Notes under the pieces: model-generated
Databases searched by the model: none
Told to the model about the DNA's origin: nothing
What the model saw: only the letters and a program-made list of their open reading frames with translations
Made by a program: the position numbers and the translations under genes
Shown: positions 6,770-15,640 of the stretch, piece by piece
Layout of the letters: each line of letters begins with the position of its first letter
Numbering within the stretch: position 1 is the first letter of the stretch
Assembly (NCBI GenBank): GCA_009779835.1
Contig: WRBD01000001.1
Location: 62,001 to 126,000 of the forward strand
Reading direction: 5' to 3'
Length of the DNA stretch: 64,000 nucleotides
Origin: Defluviitaleaceae bacterium
Lineage (GTDB): Bacteria > Bacillota > Clostridia > Lachnospirales > WQUN01

Positions 6770-9064
6770 ATGAAAAAGCAAAGTAAAAAAAGATTCGTTT
6801 CATTGTTTCTTGCTTTTGTGGTGATGTTTTCGGTGTTTCCGACGGGAATACCCGTTTTTGCAACCGAGATTATCGTCAGCAATACGTTTGAAGTCCATTA
6901 TGAAGGTTGGACAACAGATTTTGGCAGTCTGACCACGCTTACATCCCGTGAGGGCGAAGGCATGGGCGGCTCTCGCGGAATGAAGGTTACAAACCGCCAA
7001 GGTCCCGAAAATTTTGCTATTTCGGACAAAGGCTTTTATCTTTGGGGTGGCGAAACGTACAGATACAGTATATTCGTGCGGCATGAAGAGCCGCAGGCAG
7101 AGATGTTTACAATGACGCTTCAGTGGATGTACTACGAGGAGGACGACCGGGCCGAATCGACTGTAATCGCGGAGCAAGTAGTCCGACCGGGCGAGTGGAC
7201 GGAAATAACGGCGCGTTACACCACGCCCGACAGAACTCACAATACCACAATAATACTCGCGACGGATTCTGCGGCGGATTTTTGGTTCGACGAGTTCACC
7301 GTGACACAACGGACATTGCAATCCTCCGCCACGGAAGCGTTTGCTAACACCCCCGCGAACGTGGGGCTGAAAGATATATACGCAAATCATTTCCGTGTAG
7401 GGAATATTCTCAACGGAAATACGGTAAACAATGCCGCAATCCGCGCATTGCTTATGTTGGAATACAACAGCATTACCGCAGAAAACGAACATAAGCCCGA
7501 CCAAACAATGAACCGCGCACAGTCGAGCGACAGAAACATCGTTGCACAGTTCAATACAGGCGCGGCGCGAATAAACGCGTTCGCCGCCGAAAACGGTATA
7601 CCTATTCGCGAACACGCCATCTCTTGGCACGGTCAAACCCCCGACTGGTTTTACCTGCGCGCAACGGGAAGCGGTCAAGGACAATTCGATACGACAAACC
7701 GACGCCAAACTTCGGTAGCCGATATTCCGTGGGCATCCCGGGAGGTTATGAATCAGCGGCTCGAAAGTTATATCAGAAGTAAATTTGCGCTTTATGCTTC
7801 ACAGTATCCGACGCTGCAAATTTACGCCGTTGATGTGGTAAACGAATATGTTTTAGTGCGCAACAACAGCGGTCAACCGAGATTGCCGGGATTCGACGGT
7901 GAAGGTGCGGGAGGTCATGGTGCGGCTCCCGGACGTTCTGCCTGGACAGCAATTTACCACGGTACAAGCGATAATGTTTCGGCGATAAATTGGAGCGGCA
8001 CAGTTGAAAATACAAATAACTGGCTTTGGAGAGCTTTTCACTATACAAGAATGTACGCTCCTGCCGACACGAAACTTTTCTATAACGACTACAACGAATT
8101 CGACCCGACGAAAAGAACCTATATTATAAATAGTATTCTGCGGCCGCTCTTTGAAAGAGGATTAGTAGACGGAATGGGTATGCAGGGGCATCTTGATGCC
8201 GACCAGGGAGGTTGGTCAAGCTGGCCGAGATTCCGTGACGCTATGGACGCTTACTCAGACATCAGTGTTCCGGGGCGCGGTTATCTTGAAGTTCAAATAA
8301 CCGAATTGGACATCAGTCGGGGACATAACAGTAATACAGGTCAATTTGCATTCACGGAAGCACAGCAGGCAACAAAATACGCACAAATTTTCAATCACGC
8401 GATTACCGTAAACGCAAGAGGACGCGGGCAGTTTACAGCGATATGTATTTGGACAATCAACGACGCCCATTCTTGGATTGGCGCGAATCAACCCGCAATT
8501 CACCGTGCTGATAATACGAGAAAGCCTGCATATCACTCAGTAGCTGCCATTGTTCCCCCGGAGCAGTGGGGCGACGGCAACAATCCCGAGTTCCGCTACA
8601 ACAGTATGCTTCGCGGCGGCGGCGGAAGCGGTTCCATTTACAATATGCAAACCGACCCGCAATGGAGCAGTATATTATCGGCAACGGCACACAATATTAT
8701 GCACGGTACAACAGCTGAGGGAACAAGAGCGGACGGTCCTCCGCGCGAATTACGATTCCCCGTAAGAAGCGGGACTTCGCAAGGGCTTAGAATCAGAGCA
8801 GGAGAGTTATTGTCAAGGCTTGTCCCCGCGAATGCCGGTGTAAAGATTGAGTACACCGGTCGGTTGAGCGTCGCGGGTTCGTCACAAATACGCATTGAGG
8901 GGACTACACCCGCCATATCGTGGACGCAAGCAACAACGGGCGCAAGCAACTCGTTTACTCATGAAGTTATAATTTCACGCGAACAATTACAAATGGGCAA
9001 CGGTGACATTTCCCTTGGCGCGACCCGCAGGATGCGGGGCTTACAATCACGGGTATTCGGATAA
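6770..9064 (+). CDS. GH10 endo-1,4-beta-xylanase, N-terminal part of a frameshifted multidomain enzyme
   Basis: GAGGAGGG precedes ATG 6770. Signal peptide residues 1-31. A CBM22-like module covers about 33-181 (VSNTFEVHYEGWTTDFG ... WFDEFTVTQ). The GH10 barrel covers about 200-596 with WHGQTPDWF, acid/base Glu359 in VDVVNEYV and nucleophile Glu512 in VQITELDIS. A second CBM-like domain begins near 635 (the segment starting MQTDPQWSS) and breaks at the stop TAA 9062-9064. Near 9024-9031 the +1-shifted frame continues the same domain (DAGLTITGIRITAVDDDGRD) directly into the next feature. So the full enzyme is 6770-12144 with one base apparently missing in the ACCCGC stretch. It cleaves the xylan backbone outside the cell. 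Confidence 0.93.
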   Translation: MKKQSKKRFVSLFLAFVVMFSVFPTGIPVFATEIIVSNTFEVHYEGWTTDFGSLTTLTSREGEGMGGSRGMKVTNRQGPENFAISDKGFYLWGGETYRYSIFVRHEEPQAEMFTMTLQWMYYEEDDRAESTVIAEQVVRPGEWTEITARYTTPDRTHNTTIILATDSAADFWFDEFTVTQRTLQSSATEAFANTPANVGLKDIYANHFRVGNILNGNTVNNAAIRALLMLEYNSITAENEHKPDQTMNRAQSSDRNIVAQFNTGAARINAFAAENGIPIREHAISWHGQTPDWFYLRATGSGQGQFDTTNRRQTSVADIPWASREVMNQRLESYIRSKFALYASQYPTLQIYAVDVVNEYVLVRNNSGQPRLPGFDGEGAGGHGAAPGRSAWTAIYHGTSDNVSAINWSGTVENTNNWLWRAFHYTRMYAPADTKLFYNDYNEFDPTKRTYIINSILRPLFERGLVDGMGMQGHLDADQGGWSSWPRFRDAMDAYSDISVPGRGYLEVQITELDISRGHNSNTGQFAFTEAQQATKYAQIFNHAITVNARGRGQFTAICIWTINDAHSWIGANQPAIHRADNTRKPAYHSVAAIVPPEQWGDGNNPEFRYNSMLRGGGGSGSIYNMQTDPQWSSILSATAHNIMHGTTAEGTRADGPPRELRFPVRSGTSQGLRIRAGELLSRLVPANAGVKIEYTGRLSVAGSSQIRIEGTTPAISWTQATTGASNSFTHEVIISREQLQMGNGDISLGATRRMRGLQSRVFG

Positions 9065-12000
9065 CCGCGGTAGATGATGACGGGCGCGACCGTCCGAACG
9101 AATGGGGCTGGTTCTTCCATCACCCGTTTGAGGGAAGCACCCACGGCTGGCAGCCGCGCGGCGGCACAACCGTTGAACCAAGCGGCAGAACATTTGCATT
9201 AGGTGCGGAATCGTTGGCGATAAGAAACCGCAGTGCCACATGGCACGGTGCGTCTTTCGACTTGACACCGCGGGCATTCAGAGCGGGGGAAACCTTTAGC
9301 TTCAGCGTTTGTGCCGTGTATCTTGAAGGCGGCGGCGCGGAAGAAGAACTTTCGCTTACTTTGGAACACACTGTTGGCGGCGAAACCCGCTGGGTTAATA
9401 TCGCAAGGGGCTTTGCCGACAGAGGGGAATGGGTGCAGCTTGCGAACCGGAGCTTCGCAATCCCCGCAGGCGCAACCAACCTGCGCCTTGTAGTGGAATC
9501 CCCGACAAACGCGGATATTACGTTTTACATTGACGAAGCAATCGGCGCGGTCAGCAACACAAATATAGCTGCGCCATCCGGGGTAAACCAACCGCGACCG
9601 GAACGAAGACCGACCATAACACCAACTCCGACACCAACACCAACACCCACACTGACACCGACACCAACCCCGGACGATTTGGCGCAAATTTTCGCATCTA
9701 TCACCCCTGCTCCGGCTCTTATAAGTGCAACTAATAACAACCCGATTATGACTCAACGTTTCTCGGCTGACCCAAATGCAATGGTTTACAATGACCGAGT
9801 TTACGTCTTTTCCACTAATGATGTGATTGAGCGTGACGGGCAAGGAAATATAGTCAGCAACACCTTCATGAATATTAACACAATCAACCTGATTTCCTCG
9901 GCAGACATGGTCAACTGGACTGACCACGGCGCGATTCGTGCGGCGGGTTCAGGTGGCGCGGCGACTTTTGCAAGCCAGTCATGGGCACCCTCGGCAGTTC
10001 ACAAAAACATCAGCGGACAAGACAGATTTTTTCTCTACTTCTGCAACAATGCCAGCGGAATTGTGGTGCTGACCGCGCCTACTCCAATCGGACCGTGGAC
10101 TTCACCGCGAAATAATATGTTAATCAACAACAGCACGCCCGGTGTTAATCGGGACGAAATCCCGTGGCTATTTGACCCGGCGGTGTTCGTTGATGATGAC
10201 GGGCAAGGCTACCTCTACTTTGGAGGGGGAATTCCGGGCGGCAACAATCCGACAGCGGAACAATTCAGAAATCCGCGTTCAGCACGCGTAATCAGGCTCA
10301 GCGATGACATGATTAACACCCAAAGTTCAGCAGTTATGATTGACGCACCATTTATGTTTGAGGCTTCGGAAATGTTTAAACACGGCGATACCTATTATTT
10401 CAGCTACTCTACAAATTTTGCCCCACAATTACCTGTAGACGGATTTGAAGCAGCTTCTATCCGTTATATGACTTCATCAAGCCCGATGGGACCGTTTACT
10501 TACAGAGGAACGGTACTTCCACGGTTAGGTCATACGTTGGGACAATGGGGGAACAGCCACCATGACATAATCGAATTCAGAGGGCAGCATTATATTTTCT
10601 ACCACTCGGCTGACCTTGTCTACGCAAGATACGGCACAAGAGACTTCGGTTATCGCAGTACCCATGTAGACATACTTAACATAAATCCGGACGGAACTAT
10701 ACAGCAGGTAACACCTACCAGAACCGGAGTTCCGCAAATAGGGACCTTGAACCCCTATGAAACGGTACGCGCCTCGACTATTGCACGGCAAGCGGGAATA
10801 AATGTCCGCGGCGTAGGAGATACAGTTGTTACCGACATTGACCGCGGCGACTGGATTAGTGTGAGAGGCGCAGGTTTTACGAGCGGCGCGGAATCCGTAA
10901 CCGTACGTGTTTCTTCGGTAGATGGCGCGGCAATTAGGATTGCTCGGGGCGACCCGCAAGGGCAGCTTGTCGGCTTCGTTGAAGTACCTGTCACAGGCAG
11001 CGCGTTCGTTGACATCACCGTTCCCGTGACAGTTCCGGTAGGAACGCATGATTTGTATTTCCTATTCAGCGGTTCAATGGAGTTTGAGTCTTGGATGTTC
11101 GGAAACGACGGTTCGGGCGTTATTGAATGGCCTGACCGCCCACCCGCGCCGTCAACCATAAACGGGACAAATATACTCACCCTTACCGCCGCTACAATCA
11201 TCGGCGGAGAAGCCGGACCGATTATAAACGCGGATCCGTTACCGACACGGGACGGGGCTTCCGTGGTATTTGAACAAAGGGCTGCCGACTGGAACGGTCT
11301 TGATATCCGTACCGGAGAGCCGAATAATTTGCGCGCGGGTGATGAAATTGTTATATCCGGACGGATAAGCAACCATCCCGTACCGGCGGGTACGCAAATG
11401 ATTATGATTCAAGCCGGCGGAAATTGGACAATGCTGGCACAAGCGAACGCAACATTATCCGCGCCTTTTGAATTGCGCCATATTCTGCGTGAGAGTGATA
11501 TTGCCGCCGATGTAAATTTCAGAATACAAACCAACGCGGCAGGGGCGGAAATTCCGTTTGTTATTGACCATATTCTTATAACCCGTCCGATTCCCGCCGT
11601 ATGCGGTGTAGATGGCTACGTGTGCAACTTGCCTGAGTGCGAACTCTGCAACCCCGACTGTGGCAACTGCGGCAGTTACCCATGCAAGTGTATACGTGTA
11701 ACCTTCAATCTCAACGGCGGCACATTTGCCAACCCGGAAAATGCCACACGCATTATCACCCCCGGTGATAATATCAGCACACTGCCAAGAGCTACAGCTT
11801 CGGTATTCTCACTCGAGGGTTACAGGTTCATTGGCTGGTTTAGGGATACGGCAGACGAAAGCACACGTTGGCGCGATAACAACGAAGTGAACGGAGGTGT
11901 CACCCTGTACGCAAAATGGGTTGTAACCCCCCATGACTTTGTGCTTGGAAATGTCAACCACGACGGACGCATAACCTCCGCCGACGCTACCGCAATTGCG

Positions 12001-12144
12001 AGGTATCTGGCAGAACACAATGTAGAAGACATTTGCTTGCTTGCCGCAGACTTAAACGGCGACGGAGATGTATGCATTGCAGATGTTATTCTGCTTGCAA
12101 GATGGCTTGTAGGTCACGATGTAAGCCACTTGTTAGCGCATTAG
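9065..12144 (+). CDS. CBM22 - GH43 - CBM6 - CBM - InlB repeat - dockerin, C-terminal part of the xylanase
   Basis: Coding continues from the frameshift; the first start codon in this frame is TTG 9214, used for numbering. A CBM22-like domain covers the region up to residue 113, then a TPTPTP linker (135-153). GH43 spans about 165-500 with the three expected acids: Asp186 in SADPNAM, Asp321 in LFDPAVF and Glu383 in MFEAS. CBM6 follows (about 512-632), then a CBM4/9-like domain (650-793), a Cys-rich knot (797-826), an InlB/Flg_new beta-repeat (827-903) and a type I dockerin (910-970) with two calcium-loop repeats NVNHDGRITSADATAIARYL and LNGDGDVCIADVILLARWL. GH43 should remove xylose or arabinose units; the dockerin implies docking to a cohesin scaffold not present in this window. 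Confidence 0.93.
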
Positions 12145-12180
12145 TTGGATTTTAAGCTAATAGTTAAATGGAACACATAC

Positions 12181-12216
12181 AAAACCGTCACACTGCAAAG
12201 TGCGACGGTTTTTACT
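12181..12216 (+). terminator. Rho-independent terminator after the xylanase gene
   Basis: Stem AAAACCGTC (12181-12189) pairs with GACGGTTTT (12204-12212), extended by CACT/AGTG and a GCAA loop, then TTAC. It lies 37 bases after the dockerin stop codon. The flanking A and T runs mean it could also serve the convergent GH11 gene. Confidence 0.85.
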
Positions 12217-12234
12217 TAACTTATTTTCTTTATT

Positions 12235-13233
12235 TCATCTTTTTCGTCGCATGAAAAATGCCGTTATTCCTACGGCAATTGCCGCAATAGCAACAATTAT
12301 AGCTGTAATCGGGAAGCCGTTGTTATCATTTTCGGATGTGTTATTTATAACGCGTTCTTCTGATTCTTCCGGCTCTATAATTTCATCGGGTTCATTCTGT
12401 TCGTCCGGTTCGTCGTCGGGTTCGATAATTTCTTCCGGCTCATCAATTTCATCGGGTGCGAAAAAACTTCTTGTTCCGCTTGTATCAATGTCTGCGCCGT
12501 ATACCTCATCGCCGATGGTGAGTATATGGCGGGTTAATCTTCCGCTGCCGCTGCTTTCGAAGCCTTCTATGCACATGGCTATTTCAAACAAAGTTCCGCT
12601 CATATCAAGTCCCGCTTCTTCCCATGCGCGAAAATGTTCGGAAACTGAAATTGTTCCCTCTGTTCTGTTTCCAACGCGAACGCTCCAATATTGAGGAAAA
12701 GTTGTTTTACTTCCGTGTATTGATGGCTGGTCTACGCGCAGGGATTCAAAAATTTCGTATTTGCCGTCGTCTATGTCGATTAATCCGATGCTTCTTGTAC
12801 GCGGCGGTTTGTAGCTTCCTCGGCTTTCTATTATATAGAATTCTACCAACGGATTTTCCGTCCAACCATAAACGCACAGGTAAGAAACGTTGCCGCGTGT
12901 AATATTATGCTCGGCTGTGTACTCGATTGTAATTTCACCGTATTCATGGTAAGTCATGGTGCTACCGAGCTTTCTTCCCGTTCGGAAAAGAACATTGAAA
13001 ACATCATCGCCCCATCTGCAATCAAATGTTCCGCCGCCCGTTAGTGCCATTTCGGCATCTTCGCCCCTGTTTTGAATCCAAAATTCGTAGTCGAAGCCCT
13101 CAAAATTACCCCTTGCGTTTCTTTCACCGTTAAAAGTCATCGGGTTTTCCTCCGCGATTATTGTATATGTCATTAAAAATGAAAAAATCGTCGCGAAAAT
13201 AAAAATTATTATTTTCCTTGTTAATATTCCCAT
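12235..13233 (-). CDS. Membrane-anchored GH11 endo-1,4-beta-xylanase
   Basis: 332 residues; GAAGGGA ribosome site upstream of ATG 13233. Residues 1-27 are a signal peptide. The GH11 jelly-roll covers about 35-245 with the family hallmarks YLCVYGWT, nucleophile Glu131 in NPLVEFYII, QPSIHG, QYWSVR and acid/base Glu223 in CIEGFESSGSG. Then comes a very acidic, proline-rich stalk (about 258-295, repeated EPDE/EEIIEPD) and one transmembrane helix (307-328) ending MRRKR. It is therefore displayed on the cell surface rather than released. It is divergent from the CotH/AraC-GH11 operon, with a perfect inverted repeat between them. Confidence 0.95.
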   Translation of the reverse strand: MGILTRKIIIFIFATIFSFLMTYTIIAEENPMTFNGERNARGNFEGFDYEFWIQNRGEDAEMALTGGGTFDCRWGDDVFNVLFRTGRKLGSTMTYHEYGEITIEYTAEHNITRGNVSYLCVYGWTENPLVEFYIIESRGSYKPPRTRSIGLIDIDDGKYEIFESLRVDQPSIHGSKTTFPQYWSVRVGNRTEGTISVSEHFRAWEEAGLDMSGTLFEIAMCIEGFESSGSGRLTRHILTIGDEVYGADIDTSGTRSFFAPDEIDEPEEIIEPDDEPDEQNEPDEIIEPEESEERVINNTSENDNNGFPITAIIVAIAAIAVGITAFFMRRKR

Positions 13234-13318
13234 TTAACTCAATCCCTTCTTTGATAAATAATAGAATAAATGAAGTTGAGTTTATTTCAATAATAATAAT
13301 AACAAATTTTGCAAATAT

Positions 13319-13373
13319 CGTAACAATGTAAAAATTGTTACGGTATTCACATTTTAGGTTACAATTGTTATAG
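13319..13373. promoter_or_regulatory. Inverted and direct repeats between GH11 and CotH-AraC operons (candidate operator)
   Basis: A perfect 9-bp inverted repeat CGTAACAAT (13319-13327) / ATTGTTACG (13334-13342) is followed by another copy of the half-site, ATTGTTA at 13364-13370, inside a near-palindrome GTTACAATTGTTAT (13358-13371). The two forward-strand ATTGTTA copies are exactly 30 bases apart, about three helical turns. The location in the shared upstream region of a xylanase and an AraC-type regulator makes it a natural operator candidate; binding is inference. Confidence 0.55.
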
Positions 13374-13435
13374 AGTTTGAAACCGATACATACTAAAATC
13401 GCTTATATATACAATATATAAAAGGAGTTCTTATA

Positions 13436-15625
13436 ATGAAGGCAAATTTTTTAATTTTATTGTTCGCATTATTTTTTTTGGTTGCTTGCGGAAAAAAAGA
13501 TGAAATAACAGAAACCGAAGAAAGTAGCGAAACCGGCTTAGTTAATGTTGCGGAAAATGAAATAACTCCCCCTGTTTTTTCGCATGAAGGCGGATTTTAT
13601 TCATCTGATTTTGATTTAAACATAACCGCAGAACCCGGAACAGTCATTCGCTTTACCGTTGACGGAAGCACACCAACGCCTTCGTCGCCTGTTTTTACGG
13701 CTCCGCTTCTTATACATTCGCCCGAGCCGACTGCGGAAAACAGTCCCATGTCTACGGGAATCGGTCTTGTACATTTTTATCGTGACTGGTGGTGGGGACC
13801 GCCCGCGCTTCCGAATTATTATTACAACGGAATGGTTGTAAGGGCGAGGGCGTTTAACGGCGACGGTGAAGGCTCAGAAACGGTTACGAATTCGTTTTTT
13901 GTAGAACGTGACGGGCGCGGCGTGTTTAACACGCGGGTAATTTCCATTACAATGGAACCCGAACATTTTATTTCACAAGACGAAGGTATGTATTACGATT
14001 TTGAAAACAGGGCGTTAAGGCATATATCATATGTAGAAATATTTTCCCCCAACGGAGAACTGATGCTTTCACAATACGCGCTGGCGCGAGTGTCGGGCAA
14101 TTGGTCGCGGCGGCATCCGAAAAAATCTTTACGTATAAATTTTAATCAAGGCGACGGGATTGTCTACAATATGCCCGGTTTAATTCCCGATACCCGTCAA
14201 AGTTATTATTCGCCTTTGGGCAAAGTAGACGTTTTCAAACATTTGACCATGCGTATTTCCGATTGGGACAGGACAACGATTCGCGACACGGCGGCTGTTT
14301 TAATAAGCGAGCCTTTACGTCCCGACATTCAAAACGCGTCATTCGGAGCTGTTTTTATAAACGGCGAATTTTGGGGAATGTACGAATTGCGCGAGCACAG
14401 AAGCGATGTTCATATGGCGGCAAGGTACCCGGGAATTGACCCTGCTTCAATTGTTATGATTGAACACGCGCCGGGCGCAAATGCAAACGACCAAATACTT
14501 ACCGAAGAAGATGCTTTCTGGAATTTTCGTGACCCGGAAACAAGCCGCTTGTCAATGAGTCACCCGCTTCACTCTATTGCATATAAAGAAGGCAGGCGTG
14601 GGTTTGAAGCACAAGCATATGAATCGTGGATGTCTGTGCTTGATGCAATCAGATTTACCGATATGTCTTTGCAGGAAAATTATAACCATGTAAAAACTTT
14701 GGTTGACATGGATAATTTAATTGATTATTTCATTATTCATTATCATTTTGACAATTGGGACTGGCCAAGTAATAATTTTATCGCGTGGCGAACGGAAACA
14801 TATTATCCCGAAATACCCGGCGGAGATACAAGATGGCGTTTTATAGCGCACGATTTTGATGAATCAATGAACGCAGCTCATTATGACCGCACACATCACT
14901 TCACCACAACAGGGTCGGCTCATATTGCCGAACCTGAATGGGCTGCTGTGCCTTTTGTTTGGGCAGTAGATATTTTCTATAATCTTTTCCAAAGCGAAGA
15001 ATTCCGAAACACGCTTGCGGCGCGTTATTCCACTTACGCATCCACCGTTTTTAACCCGACAAGAGCAAACGCAATTATTGACGAGCTGATTATCTACCGC
15101 GAACCTTCAATGGAGTTTGATTTTTATCGCTGGCATTTATTCAACCAACACAGCGTAGAGAATTGGGCGTACGGAACCAACGCATGGAGCGGGGCTTGGC
15201 AAATACGTGATTTTATAAACAATCGCATAAACCACTCACTTGGGCATCTGCGCGGATACTATAACAGAACCGACCGCGAAAACCTTAGCTTGGGATTGGA
15301 CGCTTCCGGTTTCACAAATATAAATTGGATAATTGATTCGTCAATGGGATTCTACGATATTTCGGGGGCGCAAGTTCGCGCAGATTTATTTGACCGCAAC
15401 AGTGATATAATGCACAATTTCAATTTCACATTAGACGATTTCAACGCTGATTATATCCGGGGCTTACCAATAATCGTTACCGCAATTCCTTATAACGGTT
15501 TTGAGTTTTCACACTTTGATGTTTCCGGCGGAATTACAGGAACATTTACAGAAAATCCAATGATTATCACACCACCGCCCGGAAGCGATAACAGGATTAA
15601 AGTAAGGGCAGTATTTATTGAGTGA
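13436..15625 (+). CDS. CotH-domain lipoprotein with chitobiase/Fn3-like N-terminal module
   Basis: 729 residues; AAAGGAG ribosome site. A lipoprotein signal peptide ends FFLVAC with lipid-modified Cys18. Residues about 40-155 resemble a chitobiase C-terminal/Fn3-associated module (ITAEPGTVIRFTVDGSTPTPSSPVF). The CotH fold follows, with FKHLTMRISDWDRTTIRDT, VFINGEFWGMYELREH and the catalytic-type WRFIAHDFDESMN segment. CotH proteins are protein kinase-like enzymes known from Bacillus spore coats, and CotH modules also occur in extracellular proteins of fibre degraders. The substrate here is unknown. The gene ends 15 bases before the AraC-GH11 gene and forms an operon with it, implying a role in surface or secreted xylanase function. 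Confidence 0.88.
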   Translation: MKANFLILLFALFFLVACGKKDEITETEESSETGLVNVAENEITPPVFSHEGGFYSSDFDLNITAEPGTVIRFTVDGSTPTPSSPVFTAPLLIHSPEPTAENSPMSTGIGLVHFYRDWWWGPPALPNYYYNGMVVRARAFNGDGEGSETVTNSFFVERDGRGVFNTRVISITMEPEHFISQDEGMYYDFENRALRHISYVEIFSPNGELMLSQYALARVSGNWSRRHPKKSLRINFNQGDGIVYNMPGLIPDTRQSYYSPLGKVDVFKHLTMRISDWDRTTIRDTAAVLISEPLRPDIQNASFGAVFINGEFWGMYELREHRSDVHMAARYPGIDPASIVMIEHAPGANANDQILTEEDAFWNFRDPETSRLSMSHPLHSIAYKEGRRGFEAQAYESWMSVLDAIRFTDMSLQENYNHVKTLVDMDNLIDYFIIHYHFDNWDWPSNNFIAWRTETYYPEIPGGDTRWRFIAHDFDESMNAAHYDRTHHFTTTGSAHIAEPEWAAVPFVWAVDIFYNLFQSEEFRNTLAARYSTYASTVFNPTRANAIIDELIIYREPSMEFDFYRWHLFNQHSVENWAYGTNAWSGAWQIRDFINNRINHSLGHLRGYYNRTDRENLSLGLDASGFTNINWIIDSSMGFYDISGAQVRADLFDRNSDIMHNFNFTLDDFNADYIRGLPIIVTAIPYNGFEFSHFDVSGGITGTFTENPMIITPPPGSDNRIKVRAVFIE

Positions 15626-15640
15626 CATGGAGGAATTTTC

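Noticed and set aside
6596-6781. Extended N-terminus of the AraC-CBM regulator back to 6781
   Set aside because: It would overlap the xylanase start and promoter region and has AT-rich, non-conserved residues; ATG 6595 is more sensible.
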